Source: Tetracladium setigerum
Taxonomy: Eukaryota; Ascomycota; Leotiomycetes; Helotiales
Direction of reading: 5' to 3'
Length of the DNA: 64,000 nucleotides
NCBI GenBank assembly: GCA_031472005.1
Contig: PZJY01000011.1
Span: 620,001-684,000 of the forward strand
Part shown: positions 23,820 through 36,525 of the stretch, one piece after another
Layout of the letters: the number at the start of each line of letters is the position of its first letter
How positions within the stretch are numbered: the first letter of the stretch is position 1
Translations under genes and position numbers: made by a program
Notes under the pieces: generated by a model
Database searches by the model: none
What the model was told of the DNA's origin: nothing
The model's input: only the letters and a program-made list of their open reading frames with translations

Positions 23820-24869
23820 AGAGCTGCCTTTTTTTAAGTATATTAGCGAGTACAAAGCAGAGAAATATTCACAAAATTATGCTCCAAGATCGCTGCCGAC
23901 TTTTCTTCCTTGGACTTCAAGGTGCTTTGACCTGGTGATATTCTTGGCATTGCAAATCAGATTCACTTTTAAATTGCCTCTCATCCAGACCATACCGTCT
24001 TCTGGTTAGTTGGGTAAATCTGCGCTAAGTCGCGTTGCAGCCTTTACTCATACGGCCTACTTGACCATGGATCTGTAGGTAGCCAATAGCCACAGTGATG
24101 AAAACGCGATATGCTTCATGACTGGGGAGACCCTATCTGATCGCTTAATACGCCGTCGGACTATTACCTTATCCCTCTCGTAACCAGAGCCAGGGTACCT
24201 CGCTAAATACCTAGAGACTGGTTCGGTTTTACGAGTTTATTCAAATTCTAAAAATAGGAACGGTAGTGAATATCTGATTGTAAATCTTCTTCGAGCTTAT
24301 TTCATATTCTATATTGTGGCCCTTGTCTTTCGTTTCTAGATAGGTATGCCTTCCCGAAGCTCTTCTTGTCTCGTTCCCTCTCCCAGTTCTGGAAGCATAC
24401 CTGGGTACTTGCCATGTTGAGGTTGCACCATATTCACGCGTTAGATCTGACCTTGTTCATGTGAGCTCAAGAAGGCTATTCCGGTAATGTATTCCTTTCC
24501 GAGCCGATTCACAACCCCTGAAATCATCCAGCTCTTTACTGGCAGACTGTACGACAAGCGAGGCTTGGCAGCAATGCGACAGCCCCATACCTGCAATCCT
24601 ATCCATTTTTCTTTCTCATAAAGACCATCGTTCCGTTTCTCATGCTATCGCTTCGCTTGTCGTATGAATTGGGAATTCAGAGCGAATTATTTCAATCACA
24701 AAGGCCTTCAATCGTCGTAATACACACTGTGCTCTACCACAAACGCGGCGGTATTTCTTGCTTGTTGAAGACTGTGGTTGAAGTTCGAGGCTCAAACTCT
24801 TTCGATTCGATCGAAGAAGAGAACGTGACCGAGCATCTTTTGGTTTGCTGCTTAACAAGCATCACCATT
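23820..24869. other. Intergenic region upstream of the Zn2Cys6 regulator
   Basis: 1.05 kb with no supportable gene. The frame of the regulator stays open upstream of 24870 to about 24642, but the segment lacks similarity to zinc-cluster N-termini and is treated as 5' leader. Confidence 0.5.
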
Positions 24870-26518
24870 ATGTCTCCTCCTATCTCGGAAAGAAAACGGG
24901 CCAACAAACCCAAAACAAGAACAGGGTGTATTACGTGCAAGTGAGTTTCCACCCGTCCTCTCACGCCCCACCACGATGCCAGGCATAGCTATCCTCTATA
25001 CCGGCTATAAACATTCCTACTGACACCACAAAAAGATCAAGAAGAGTAAAATGTGATGAGGGAAAGCCCACCTGTGCCAGATGCCTCAAATTCGGGATAG
25101 ATTGTGCAGGTTACCGAGATCCATACTTCGCTAGGGAGGAGACAGCCAAAGGACGCCATCAATTCAAACTATTACCGTGTGCCCGCCAAAATGAATCAAT
25201 TCTTAGTCCTCTCTCTACCGTTGCCGCATTCTCCTCTCCCTTCCACGACGCTGGCCTCAATCGGTACTTCCTCTTTTTCCGCGAACAAACAGTAGCAGAA
25301 CTCAGCGGCACATTCGACGAAGGCCTTTTCAGCCACGTTGCGCTGCAAGCATGTTATACCGAGCCAGCACTCATGCATATCATCGCTGCTATAGGCGCAG
25401 TGGATAAATCATTTAGGTCCCAGTACATCGACAGGAATGCAGACGAAGCCTCCATGCATCGACACCAAGCACTATTAAGCTATGGCCAGTCTTTGACGGG
25501 AGTCCGAAAGCTGGTCTCCACACCCACCGCTCACTCTCCGCAAATTATCCTTCTAGCGGCGCTATTGATCTTCTGCTTCCAAAACCTGAATGGGGATATC
25601 AGTGCAGCTCGCGGACAAATCACCAGCGCGCTCCATTTACTCCATAAGCAACTCACCACGAAAAGAACAACCTATCGACACACAAGGAGATCCACCAACA
25701 CAGATCTCGAAGAGACTTTAATAGCAGTCTTTGCACGTCTCGACAATGGAATAATGTCGCAACCGGATCTTCTTCTTGAAGGTATAATTAAAAAGAAAAA
25801 GTCCACTCAAAATCCTCACAGTGGGATTCTCGAGATAAACTACACACCAAGCGACACACCTCCCTCCGAATTCACAAACATTCTCGAAGCTCGCACTTAC
25901 CTGGAAGCAGTACAGTTCCACTCTCTACCTCTCCTGATGCAAGAGTTCCCCGGATTATCCAGCAATGAGGCTTTCAAAAACAAACCACCCACAGAAGACA
26001 CCACAGTATACGATACAGCCATGCGGAATTTGCAAGAATGGAACGCAGCTTTCCTCCCCCTCCACACCAAATCCACCATTCCCACTCCGACCGGGTCCCG
26101 AAATCCGAATTACATCGGCGTCGAGATCATGCGAGCTCGCGGTATGGCGACACTCATTGCCTTTCAAAGTCTCTTCCCCACCAACACCCTCCATCACCAA
26201 CGTCCCAAACCCAATCGCTGCAACCCAGCACCCGCACCAGCGGATCTTTCCTTCAATTGTCGAGAGGTTCTTCGTTTATCAAAGAAATTGGCGGCTGAAC
26301 CGGGGTTTAGGAGGGATTTTGTGCTGGATTGTGGGATTGTGCCGGGAGTGTTTATGGCAATGGTCGCGCCGGTGGAGTTGAGTGTTAAGAGAGAAGCGTT
26401 GGAGGTTATGAAGGGGTTAGTGCCGAGGAGGGAGGCGACGTGGGATAGTGCTGCGTTGGTGAAGGTTGGGGAGGTGCATTTAAAGGCGTGTACTGGAGAG
26501 TTTTCGTTATGCGAGTGA
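24870..26518 (+). CDS. Zn2Cys6 fungal transcription factor
   Basis: ATG at 24870 (MSPPISERKRANKPKTRTG). Intron 24941-25035 (GTGAGT...AAG) splits the zinc cluster, as is common in this family. After splicing, the six cysteines follow C-x2-C-x6-C-x6-C-x2-C-x6-C at residues 20-47, with SRRVKCDEGKPTCARC in the middle. The total is 517 residues. The remainder, with YFLFFREQTVAELSG and ACYTEPALMHIIAAIGAVD, resembles the fungal-specific transcription factor domain of regulators with a C-terminal middle-homology region. It is a nuclear, sequence-specific DNA-binding regulator. Its targets are unknown. It is convergent with the NLR gene and not adjacent to a metabolic cluster. Confidence 0.9.
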
Positions 26519-26819
26519 TCCAAGATGGAAAATTTAGCGTAATAGTAAATTGATACATCGTCCTACGAAAGTTAAATACGAAATATAAGCAAGAAGTCAC
26601 TAAAACAGGAACACTTGACTCGATCGATAAAAACGCAGTTGGTACCATCACAAACTATAACTAAACATATAACTTTTCACTTCTTCACTTCTTCACTTCT
26701 TCGACCTTTCGACTTTTCGACGTTTCGACTTTGAACTAACTTAAGAAGTGGAAAAGTCAAAAAGGTCAAAGTCGAAAACGGATAGGGTGAGACGTGTGTG
26801 ACTAAATATGATGATCTTA
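26519..26819. other. Convergent spacer with GTCGAAAA-type repeat
   Basis: 301 bp between the stop codons of the regulator and the NLR. No gene. Most of its right half is repeat copy B. Confidence 0.6.
26672..26800 (+). repeat. Dispersed GTCGAAAA repeat, copy B (palindromic arrangement)
   Basis: Left half: (TTCACTTC)n then TTTCGACTTTTCGACGTTTCGAC. Right half: the inverse sense AAAGTCAAAAAGGTCAAAGTCGAAAA. The tail GATAGGGTGAGACGTGT (26781-26797) matches copy A, including a perfect 12-mer GGTGAGACGTGT. Confidence 0.7.
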
Positions 26820-29800
26820 TTAGTGCTTCTGGAAGGCACCACCACTGCCCTCCTTCACCCCAAACAATTTCACCAAAAACGCATTCTCACTCACAACCGC
26901 CACATCGATAGCAGTCCTACACATATCATCCTCACTTCTAGGATCCACCCCTAGAGCCATCAACTCCTTAAATATCTCCACCATATCCTCTCTCTGATCT
27001 GGAAACACAAATCTCTCGCTTCTCCATCGTCCCGCAGTAGCATGCAAAAGATTCTCCCCTTTGTCGTTACGTGTTTGTACATCAGCGCCTCCTGCTTCAA
27101 GGAAGATAGGAAGGGCGATGCGGTGGTTTATGTCGTTTTCCATGGCGTATTCGCAATCTCGATTGTACTTATCTTCGGGATCGAGTGTACCTTCCCAGGA
27201 CTGCGCAATGAAGCGGAAGAGGGGGTTTCGCCGAGATTGTTGCGGTGGTCAATTGGGATGCCGAGGGCGAGGAATTGTTTAAAGTGCGTCGCTGTTGCGA
27301 GAGCTTTGGTTTCTTCGCCGACGAGTTGAGGTGCGAGATAGTGCAGTATGGTGTTGCCTGTTGGATCTGGCTCTTTAGGGTCGAAGCCGCGTGAGATGAA
27401 GTGATTAATGAGCCAGATTTGTGTGTGTGGATTTGCAATGGCTATGTGGTATGGTCGCAAACCTTCGTTATCCTTTTCTTGGAGTATATGTGGGCACCTG
27501 TCGAGAATTGACATAACTAGTCTTTGGTGGATTTCGTCGAGTTCCTCGGGGAGTGTACAGAGCCAATGCAGGGCAGTCCTTCCCTTGTCATCCTTTGCTG
27601 TAACATCTGCTCCTTTTTCGATAAGTTTGAGTGCGACAGCTGGAGTGCATAAGCCTTCATGCTTCGGGTTGGTGTAATAACGTCGTCGGATATCAAATAC
27701 TTGCTCGCTGGTGGGGTAGCAGGCTGAGATCAGAGGCGTTCGTCCTCCTTCACCTCTGAGGTCTGTAGGGAAGCTTGGCAAATCCCAAAACAAGTCTAAC
27801 ATCCCATGTTCTTCGATTATTTTTTGAAGGATCGATGATGCACTAAATGATGATGTAAGTGTTAGCAATAGAGCTCAAATCATAGGCTGACAACGAAAGT
27901 ACTGGTTGCCCTCTTTTGATTGCAAAACCAAGCAATAGAACATGGAGAGTCAGTATCTTAATTCGAAACTTACCGTATAGGAATAGAATCTGAATCTGAT
28001 CTCCGTACTTCATCATCAGGTTTGCCATCCTCGAAAGAGTCGCCAGCGATAGGCGCAAACGGATCGGATCCACGTTCCAGTAAAAGTGCAACCATTTCCC
28101 TCCGAGCTCGAGCCCATGATAAATCTGTGACTTTTGTCTCGCAAACTGGTCGTGCGGCCTCGTAAAGTGGCAAACCGCTGTTATTTGGATCAGCTCCAGC
28201 ATCTAAAATTAATCTGGCAGTATCGACATTCATGAATTCAATAGCTGTGGTAAGAGGATGGATCTCTCCCATCGATACGTCTGCGCCATGCGTCAACAGG
28301 AGATTGGTTATGGTAACGTTATTACCCGCCCAATTCAGGCAGGATTTGCCCTCGTCTTCATCTATAGCGTTTGGATTTGCCCCGTGATCCAGCAGTATGC
28401 GAATTGTTTCCTCCCTCCAGATGTTACCACGTCCATAGGCGATTGTTTGAATCAGTGCGGTGAATCCCATATCCGTCTTAGCCTCGACATTTGCTCCTTG
28501 GTTCAAGAGGTATTCCATTGCCTCAAGTTTCCAGAAATGACGATTCGTTGTAAGCACATGGAGCGGTATTTGGGGTCCGGGTTTGTTGACGTCCACTTTG
28601 GCCTTCTCAACAAGCACTCTGATAATTTCGAGACTAGGCAACTCCAGGCTGCAAGCAAAACAGAGCAAATCGGTGCGATACGCCTTTTGCTCCCGCCACC
28701 AGTTTTGATCATCGACTGTTGCTGCTTGATCGGAGTAAATATCCAACAGTCCCACATATCCCCACTTCACGAGTGAGAAGATGCCTGGAGGGACTGACCC
28801 CCCGCCTCCGACAAGAAGATTTCCTCCAACTTTGACAAATTCTTGGAAAAGATTGTAGTCCCGTCGTTGTAATATCTCCTCAAACTTGGCCACATGTTGC
28901 CCGCCTTCGATTGTTGCACGTTTCGTATGATTTGGCGTACCGATTGTGGCAAATAGTTTCTTAGCTTCCTCTACACCGTGGGGCAGCGGTATCAGAATAT
29001 CAGCTGCAGGGTCTCTTGCAAAAAGCCCACGGTTCCTCAACTCATTGACTAGCTCTGTGTTCTGTGTCTGCACAGCTACGTCCATCGGTGTTAGTTCTTC
29101 CCCATCAACTATCCATTTTGTCTGCAAATCGGCCCCAGCTCTCTCGAGCATCTCTAGAATTTCTCTCGTCCGTGCTGGAACCGCGTTTCGGGTGCGTACC
29201 TCATATCGACTACCGAATGGTCTCTCTGGGCCTTCGAGGGTGACGCACGCAGCATCAAATCCTTTTGGCAGGTCACCTTTCCGCTCCGAGGTCCAGAAAA
29301 TATCTTCTAGTGGGAATTCTGCGAGAGCATGAAGAGGAGTGCGATCTGCATTATCTCGGACCAGAAAATTGGCTCCAGCTGACAACAGATATCGAACACT
29401 TTCCGGTCGACCGGAACGGCAGGCATAGTGTATGGCAGTGCTCCCATTCTGATCTGTGGCATTAACCATTGTTTCCAGAACACCGCGCTTCTTGTATTCC
29501 GCAAGAAGAAGACCGACAACGTTGCTTGCTCTGCTACGTGCTGCAATGTGAAGTGGTGTCAGGCCCTCAGGAGTTTTCAATGTCGAATTCGCCCCTGCTC
29601 TCAGCAGATATACTACACAAGTCTCCGAAAAGCTGGAAGCATAATGTATGGGACTTACTCCAAGATTATCGGGGGCGTTGAGAATAGACATTTTATTCGG
29701 ATTTCCAGTGAGCAAAAAGTCCGGGAGAATGTTTGCGTCCAAGTCATGATTTACAGCAGTGACTGCACACGCTATATGAAGCGGCGTCCGGCCAGCCTTG

Positions 29801-32800
29801 TTTGGGGCATCAGTGGCCACCCCCATATCCACCAGTTCCTTCATTTTGAGCAGAGTGTGCGTATTGTTGCTTTTGAAACCTAAGGCGTGAAAAAGATTAT
29901 TCCCGTCATTGTCAACTGCCATCGGATCGGCACCTGCATTGATGAGAAATTGAAAAATCTCGAATGGTTGATTCCTCTGGATGCATTTGTGAAGAACAGT
30001 GGCTCCATTATAATCTCTTGCTTTCACAGAGCTGCCACCATTAAGTAGGTTTTGGAGGGAAGCATTCTTCAAGTCGTAACCCTCCAAGAGGCTAAAGAGT
30101 AAAGTGTCTCGAGTAGAATCCGTTGTTTCGAAGAGCAGCCCCTCCTTCACCAGTGCCTTTAGAAGCTTCTCATTCTTCGTTTTCGCATAATCTCCACGGT
30201 ACTTCATGGCTAGCAGCGGCGGCTTCCCAGATTCGTTCGGCTTGTTAATGTCTGCTCCAGCCTGCAAAAATATCTTCCAAAGCTTTTCATTCTGAAAGCT
30301 GGAAATGTTTTCAAACATATAATGGAACACCGTCCATCCGTCGTCGTTCTCGACTGTAACATCTGCATATAAAATTAGCTTGCTCCATAACCTATCGGAA
30401 AATTACAGTACGACAGGAAATCGTCGCGAGAGGGGGAATACCCCGTCCCACCAACCAAGATGAACACTAAAATCTCTTTAGGTTGTGTAAAAAAAAGTGC
30501 ACTTCGATGAAACTTGAATGAGAATCTGTGGTGTAGACACAGAAATTGAGCTGTGGGGCTGGAGGAAGCTTTCGTATTCCTTACAACCTCAATCTCAGGG
30601 CCTTGTTATTGAATCAAGAACTGACAGAAAGGAAAGTTGCATGAACTTGAGACTTACCAGCACCGTGCTCAACAAGTTTGAGGATTGTCTTTTCATAGGC
30701 TTCTGATATTGACTCTGACGATGACCAGTAATTGTTAAACGAATTCATCGAGAACAACATCCGCAGCAGTGGGGTTGTGCCCCTGTTGTTTCTAGCATTT
30801 ACATCGGCTCCGTTATTAATCAAAACCTCGACTAACGCTGGCCGCAAGGGCTTAACGATGTGTAATGGAGTATCACCAGAATTGGAACGTGCGTTTGGAT
30901 CCGCACCATATTTCAGTAGGAGTTCCACAAGATACAGGTCTTCTTCTGTTGTCCAGCCATCATCATCTTCGTCCGTTTTGACGGCAACATGAAGTGGAGT
31001 ACGATTGCCTCTCATCGTGTTGTTAACATGCCCGCCAGCATCGACCAGAAGTTTAAGGCACTCTTCCATTTGCTCCTTCCCTACTGGAGGACAACGATGA
31101 CGACGTGATCCGGCAAATGCGTGGAGAGCTGTGTGTCCGTCCGTCGATTCAAACTTGAACATGGGAGAGGTATCGGCCCATTCCCTAATGGTACTCTCTA
31201 AACGTTGATTCGGATCTATGGAGCCCTGCAGCAATACTTTGATCATACCGGCGTCCATGCGATCAGCAGCACTAACTAGAGCTGCTACCTAGGAATGAAG
31301 TTAGCGGGGTTATTTTACCTGATATAGTCCAATTGCAGAAGTTCAGCTGCCGATAACGTCTCATAACATGTTGCTCAATGAAATAACAATCAATGAATGA
31401 AATTTGAGCATACCTTAGTAATACATCTATCCATAGACGTTTTGCCTGTCTTTAGAATGGCTGCTACAACACCTGGATCCCGTGTCAAACTCAGGCATTC
31501 GGTCATTTCCTTCTCGTCAACGGAATCAACGAACAAATTCAAAATCTCAATCTGACCTGCAGAACACGCGTTCTGAAGGGGGGTTTCACCAAAATCACTT
31601 CCCAGCTGATCATCATTGAACATATACGGCGAATTTCTCGTCTTCTTCGTTGTCGGACTGACTCCTGCGGCAAGAAGCATTTTCGTGATTTCAACTAAGC
31701 CTTGCTGTACTGCAAGATGCAAAGGTTTGTACCCTATCCGGTCAGGTAAATCGGGGTCGGCACCGTTGGCGAGAAGCCGAGATACAACTTCAATCTGGTT
31801 GTTTTCGACAGCGTACATTAGTGGGGAATAGCCTTCTCCGTCACAATCATTAATAGGACTGCCTTTGGAGATCAAATGCAGGGCATATGCCGTAAAGCCA
31901 AAACAAATTGCAGCATGTAATTGCTGGACGTCAAACCGTCGTTCAGGTTCCCAATTTACAAGTAACCAAATGTCGAACGCGCCATGGCCAGGAATGAAGT
32001 AGGAGTCTAGGATATTGAACACTTCTAATGTTTCAGACCCAGCTTTTTTAATGTGATAGACAATGTTTTGCGTTGCGTAGCCTGTCAGAGGGTGTTTGCT
32101 GCGGAGGTCCTGTATTTGTTTGCGTTTCTTTTTTCTTGCGTCGTCCTGGCCGTTGCGATCGTCAAGGTAGTCTAAATACCCTTCACCGTATTCCCTTTCC
32201 TCCACCAGATCCTCGTCGGCACAGCCATCCTTGTTGGGTGGCTTGGTCATAGGATCCGGTACTTCACATGAATCAAGATACTGAAAACAGACTTGTAGCA
32301 GCATCCTCTGGGATTCATTCTCGTTCAGAATGGGAAAGGCTCCTGCTGTCCCACTTCTGCTCTGGTCTCGAGCAAATTCCGTCAGAGAATGATGGATAAC
32401 AGAGACAGTTTCGTCTTCCAGAATTTCCAATAAGCTACCACAAGCCTGCCGCACGAGATCTTTTCCCTCCTTTAAACCGGCCCCGGTGTCCTTTCTTAGA
32501 AGTGAGATGATGGATCCGAGCTCGATCAAACGCAACGGCCGAGAGGCGTATACTACGCACTGGAGAATGGTGAATTGCAGTTCTTGAGATATCCCACTTC
32601 TTCTTGAGTGCTCGGCTAGCATTCTGTTATATAGTTCTTGCAGGTTCAGTGGGAGTTCTTCCAGCGAGGTTGGGAGGGTGTTCTCGAGGATGGTTCCTTC
32701 GAACAGGCCTTCAACCAACCGGTCCATGGTCAATCTCGCATACAGAAAAAGTCCTTCGGCTCTGCTACATATGGCTTCTTTCACATTCTCTTCCGTCTCA

Positions 32801-33567
32801 AACGAGAGTCTGGGCTCCAAGGTCGACAAGCGAGAGGCGACGTAGCATAAGATGTCGGGGTGGATGCTGCTTAAATCCAGTTTTACAGCTTCAATTTCTG
32901 GGTGTCTGAGATACTTCTCAAGTCTTGGAATGGGCCGAGATGTGATCATCACCTTGATCTTCCCCGGATTTCGCAGTCCCAGAGTTCTCAACATTTCAAT
33001 GAACGAGGCATGCTGATCATCCATCTCATCAAGCGCATCCGCAACACAAAACACCTTGTCCAGATGATCCATAGCTTCAACTAACGCATCCCAGAGTTTT
33101 TCGAGAGCGATGCCATCAACAGGTGAATGTTTTGATAAAGCGCTAAGCCTTTCTCTCAAGTACAGGCTCGATGGCAGTAACTGGGCGGCCCAATCTCGAA
33201 CCAGATATTTCGGATCATGATTCTTCTCTACAATTTGGCGGAAGAAGAAGAACAAAGTGGGTGCTGAATTTCCTTCGCGATCCCGACTTTCTGCCAGCGT
33301 CTTTACTGTTGATGCTGCAAACACACTTTTCCCGCTCCCTGGGACTCCATTCAACCACAGACAACCCCTTTCAGTTCCATCTTCCCACCTTCTAAACTCG
33401 CTTGATTCACGGAGCCAGTCTCCAGTACCGTTGACAAAGGAGTGTAAATGCTTCATGTACTCGTTGCCAGGTGAGAGATAGTCCGTTGGTTGGAGCCATT
33501 GCTGCAACTCTTCCACAGATTTCACATCGGGACTCATCAGCGGAGGTAAGTTGTATGAAGAAGTCAT
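26820..33567 (-). CDS. NACHT-ankyrin NLR-type STAND receptor (one apparent frameshift)
   Basis: Four exons: 31414-33567, 30658-31288, 27974-30362 and 26820-27842. Introns are 31289-31413, 30363-30657 and 27843-27973, all GT/AG and in frame. With one G added in the run 27221-27225 the protein is about 2065 residues. The NACHT P-loop GVPGSGKS is near residue 80. Walker B is VFCVADALDEMD and sensor 1 is KVMITSRPIPR. A winged-helix/linker region follows, then more than 20 ankyrin repeats of the G-x-TPLH-x-A type through to the C-terminus. Such proteins are fungal NOD-like receptors: nucleotide-dependent switches, usually in non-self recognition. No known N-terminal effector domain is visible between the chosen ATG and the P-loop. 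The frame stays open to 33951, with other ATGs at 33606 and further upstream, so the start is uncertain. Confidence 0.88.
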
Positions 33568-35001
33568 CTTTCTTTGCTGTGTATTCTGAGATGCTGTGCG
33601 AAGCATTTGAGAGTTGTGTGGTCGCCTAATTATATCCGAAAATGGATGGTTGAGGTCGTGGCACCTTGGCTGGCGATGACTCGAAATACTCCTGCAACTT
33701 CCAAACGCGGTGAATGAAGTCGGCTCAACCATATAACCAAGTTCAATATTCTTCCTTCGCCATACAAGCACACGGCCAAGCAGGCGGCTCCTTACTAATG
33801 ACATTGGGAGTTTGTGACTCAGTGTACACCGTCGGAAACTTCTTAGTTTTTCGCTGTTTTTGCATTCTGTATCGTCGCGAGACGCGATGCGATGGTGACG
33901 GTACCCAGCGCACACGAGTACATGGCCCTTGTATTGGCTTTTCACACGCACTTGATTGCGAAGGAAACGATTGATATTTCGAAGGAAACGAACACTTTAA
34001 GCACCGGCGAGGAAGAAGAGAGGCGTTGCAAGTTTATGGGATGATCAGGACTGTGGTGGAAACCCCTTTTTGGCTTGGCAATACTACCTTGAGATGGGAG
34101 TTTTTTGGTACCGCTCTTCACTCGTCGAATCTCAATTGATTGAGAATTTAAGTGTTCCAATTTACTCTGCGTTGAAATTAATCACAAAATCCAACAAGTG
34201 TGAACAAGCAGACCTTCTCATGGGATTGTTTTTGTTGTGAAATCGAGCAACCCTCGGTAACCGAGTAATAACCTCCCATCTCAAAGCTTGCTCAATAATG
34301 CGAGATGTACTCTGCTGTACTCACCAATCCAGATTTCACCAATAAAATGCTAAATTCATCAACACGGACTTTACGAAGATAACCACCACTTGCTCTACTA
34401 AAGAAGGTCAACCAAAGTCTGGCAAACTACCTCCATAGCGCTCTCACCATCACCACCACCACCACCACCCAAGCTCTTCCACTTAATCTTTCATTTAATG
34501 CATCAACCTTATAATACGTATCTATTATAGTTGGCCAAAAAGCTTCATCATACTCAATATACACGATTGGCGAAAATGCTAGTACTTTCGCCAACGTCCT
34601 AATATAGACCAAAAGGCTAGGAGTTAGCTAAAACAAGCCATTTGATAAGGCAAAACAAAATCTGGCGAGTACAGCCAAACACATCTTACCTACGCACCTT
34701 ACCTAGGTATGCAGTCTTCTCTACCTCAAAAATGTAGAATCTATTTCATCAGATAGCAATCAAATAAAAACGTCTTTTCATTTGAAAACTTGTTATCTCA
34801 TCACCATATATACAACTCCTCCTTTTCAAAAAATAAACACAAGTAAAAGTCCCTCAAGAAAAACATCTCGTATGTACAGCACAGCTGCCCCTCTTCATCA
34901 CCAAAAGTAAAATCGTATGTACAATAGAAAATCCCATCTCTTTTTTATCCCCTTTTTCCTCTGTTTATCGTTTCGTTTCGATCGGTTCGGTGGTTGGATT
35001 A
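33568..35001. other. NLR upstream region and GH131 3' flank
   Basis: 1.4 kb. The NLR reading frame continues open to 33951 but that part looks like leader. The rest holds no recognisable gene. A (CAC)n tract is at 34446-34469. Confidence 0.5.
34446..34469. repeat. (CAC)n microsatellite
   Basis: Run of CAC/ACC units in non-coding sequence. Confidence 0.8.
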
Positions 35002-36525
35002 TCATTGTAGACCTATGAGAGAGTCGTGTGAGTATTGTATAGATTTAACTCAAGAGGAGGATGGGGAAGAAGATGGGATATCTTACATTGCGAATACCAC
35101 GGATTGCTAAACTTACAAACCCACCCGGCCACACAAGTCGTGGGACCAGTCCAATTCTCACCACCGCACTTCTCCCAAGGACCAGCAGTCCCGGCATTTG
35201 GCGCGCTGTGTTTTTCTGAGGTATCAGCAGTCGTCATCATCATCAGACTCATCAACAATAACAGGACTAGAAATTTTAAAAAAGATATCAAGTAAGCAAA
35301 ACGGGTCAGAGAATGGTTTGAAAGGGAAGGGAGAGAAATTACGCAGTGGTTGTTGTTGCTGGGATTGTGGTCGTCGTGGTGGTTGGGGCACGGCTGGAGG
35401 TTGTGGTGATTTGAGGTGCGCTGCTGGTGGTGGTGCGGACGAGGGTTGTGAAGGTTGTTGGGGCGGCGGATGTGGTGGTTCGGATGGTCTGGGTATTTAA
35501 GTCAGAAATATGTCTCTCTTTACGCCCGCCTAAAGGCTCGTTGAGTAAGTCAAGAATACTTACAGTAGTGGTAGTCTTAGGGCTGGTAGTCTGCGAAACG
35601 GCGGTCGAAGTCTTGGTCGTGGTGGTAGGAGCAACAGTAGTAGAGCTGCTGACAGGAGGGTTGACAACACCACCTGGTCCAGCAACTGAAGTGGTGATAG
35701 ATCCACTCTCGATGTATACACCCGAGAAGAAGAAATCCTCATTGGTGTCGGCTTGTCCGGTGACAGGGAGCTCGAGGACACCAACGTGCCAGTCGGCACC
35801 GTTGGAAGAAACTGAGGCAGAGACAGCTGGAACAGTGAGGGCGAGTGCTGCGGAGCCGGTGGAGTGCCAAAGGGCGATGGTGTTGGCAGAGAAATCCTTG
35901 ATGTTGTATTAGTACTGTATGTTTTATGTTTCTTCGGCTATTTTATGTAGTGAAAACGCAAAATGAAACTTACAATCTCATAAGCATAGTTGTACCACAC
36001 ATCAGCCTCCCACTTAACACTGAACTTGGTTTGTCCACCAACGGCCCATCTCAAAGTATCATCGGCTCCAGTTTGTCCAGAGTTAGCACCACTCTTCAAC
36101 TCGGTGAAATGGCTTTCGAAAAAGGCGATTTGGTGTTCGCGGAATTGACTTGGTGCATTGGTTGCGGATCTCGAGATACTGAAGTGATAGAACAACTTCC
36201 CGGTCACGATCGATGAAGCGGGAGAGATTTGAGGGATCAACTCTGTACGGCGCATGTTCTGTCCATTCCAGTAGGCAGTGCTGTCGAGGCTGATCTTGAT
36301 GCCTTGAGAGGAGCCGGAGTCGGCGGGGTTCTTGAAGGAAGATCCAAGGTTGACATATGATGTTACGGCGCTTGGTCCGTGGATGTAGTATTGGTATGGT
36401 CCAACTTGGTTTGACCAGGACCAGTCGTTGAGAGCGGTGCTGGAAGAGATGCCATTGAAACGGCCATCCCAAACAATTGCTGCGGAGGCACAGCCTACAA
36501 GGGAAGAGAGGATGGAGAAACGCAT
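35002..36525 (-). CDS. Secreted GH131 beta-glucanase with C-terminal CBM1
   Basis: ATG at 36525 begins a signal peptide (MRFSILSSLVGCASA). The catalytic part has GRFNGISSS, WSNQVGPYQYYIHGPSA, GIKISLDSTAYWNGQNMRR and HQIAFFESHFTELKSG. Across intron 35897-35973 it continues DFSANTIALWHSTG and DWHVGVLELP. This matches GH131, enzymes with mixed activity on beta-1,3/1,6- and beta-1,4-glucans. A long Thr-rich linker is split by further introns. A CBM1 with WEKCGGENWTGPTTC and NPWYSQC follows; a last intron 35013-35086 splits its final Cys codon, so the protein ends CLQ at 35002. The exact junction just before the CBM1 (acceptor near 35211) is uncertain. It is predicted extracellular and cellulose-binding. 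Confidence 0.85.

Noticed and set aside
33942..34160. Upstream exon carrying an NLR effector domain
   Set aside because: The 72-codon frame has no similarity to known effectors and no clear splice link to the NACHT exon.
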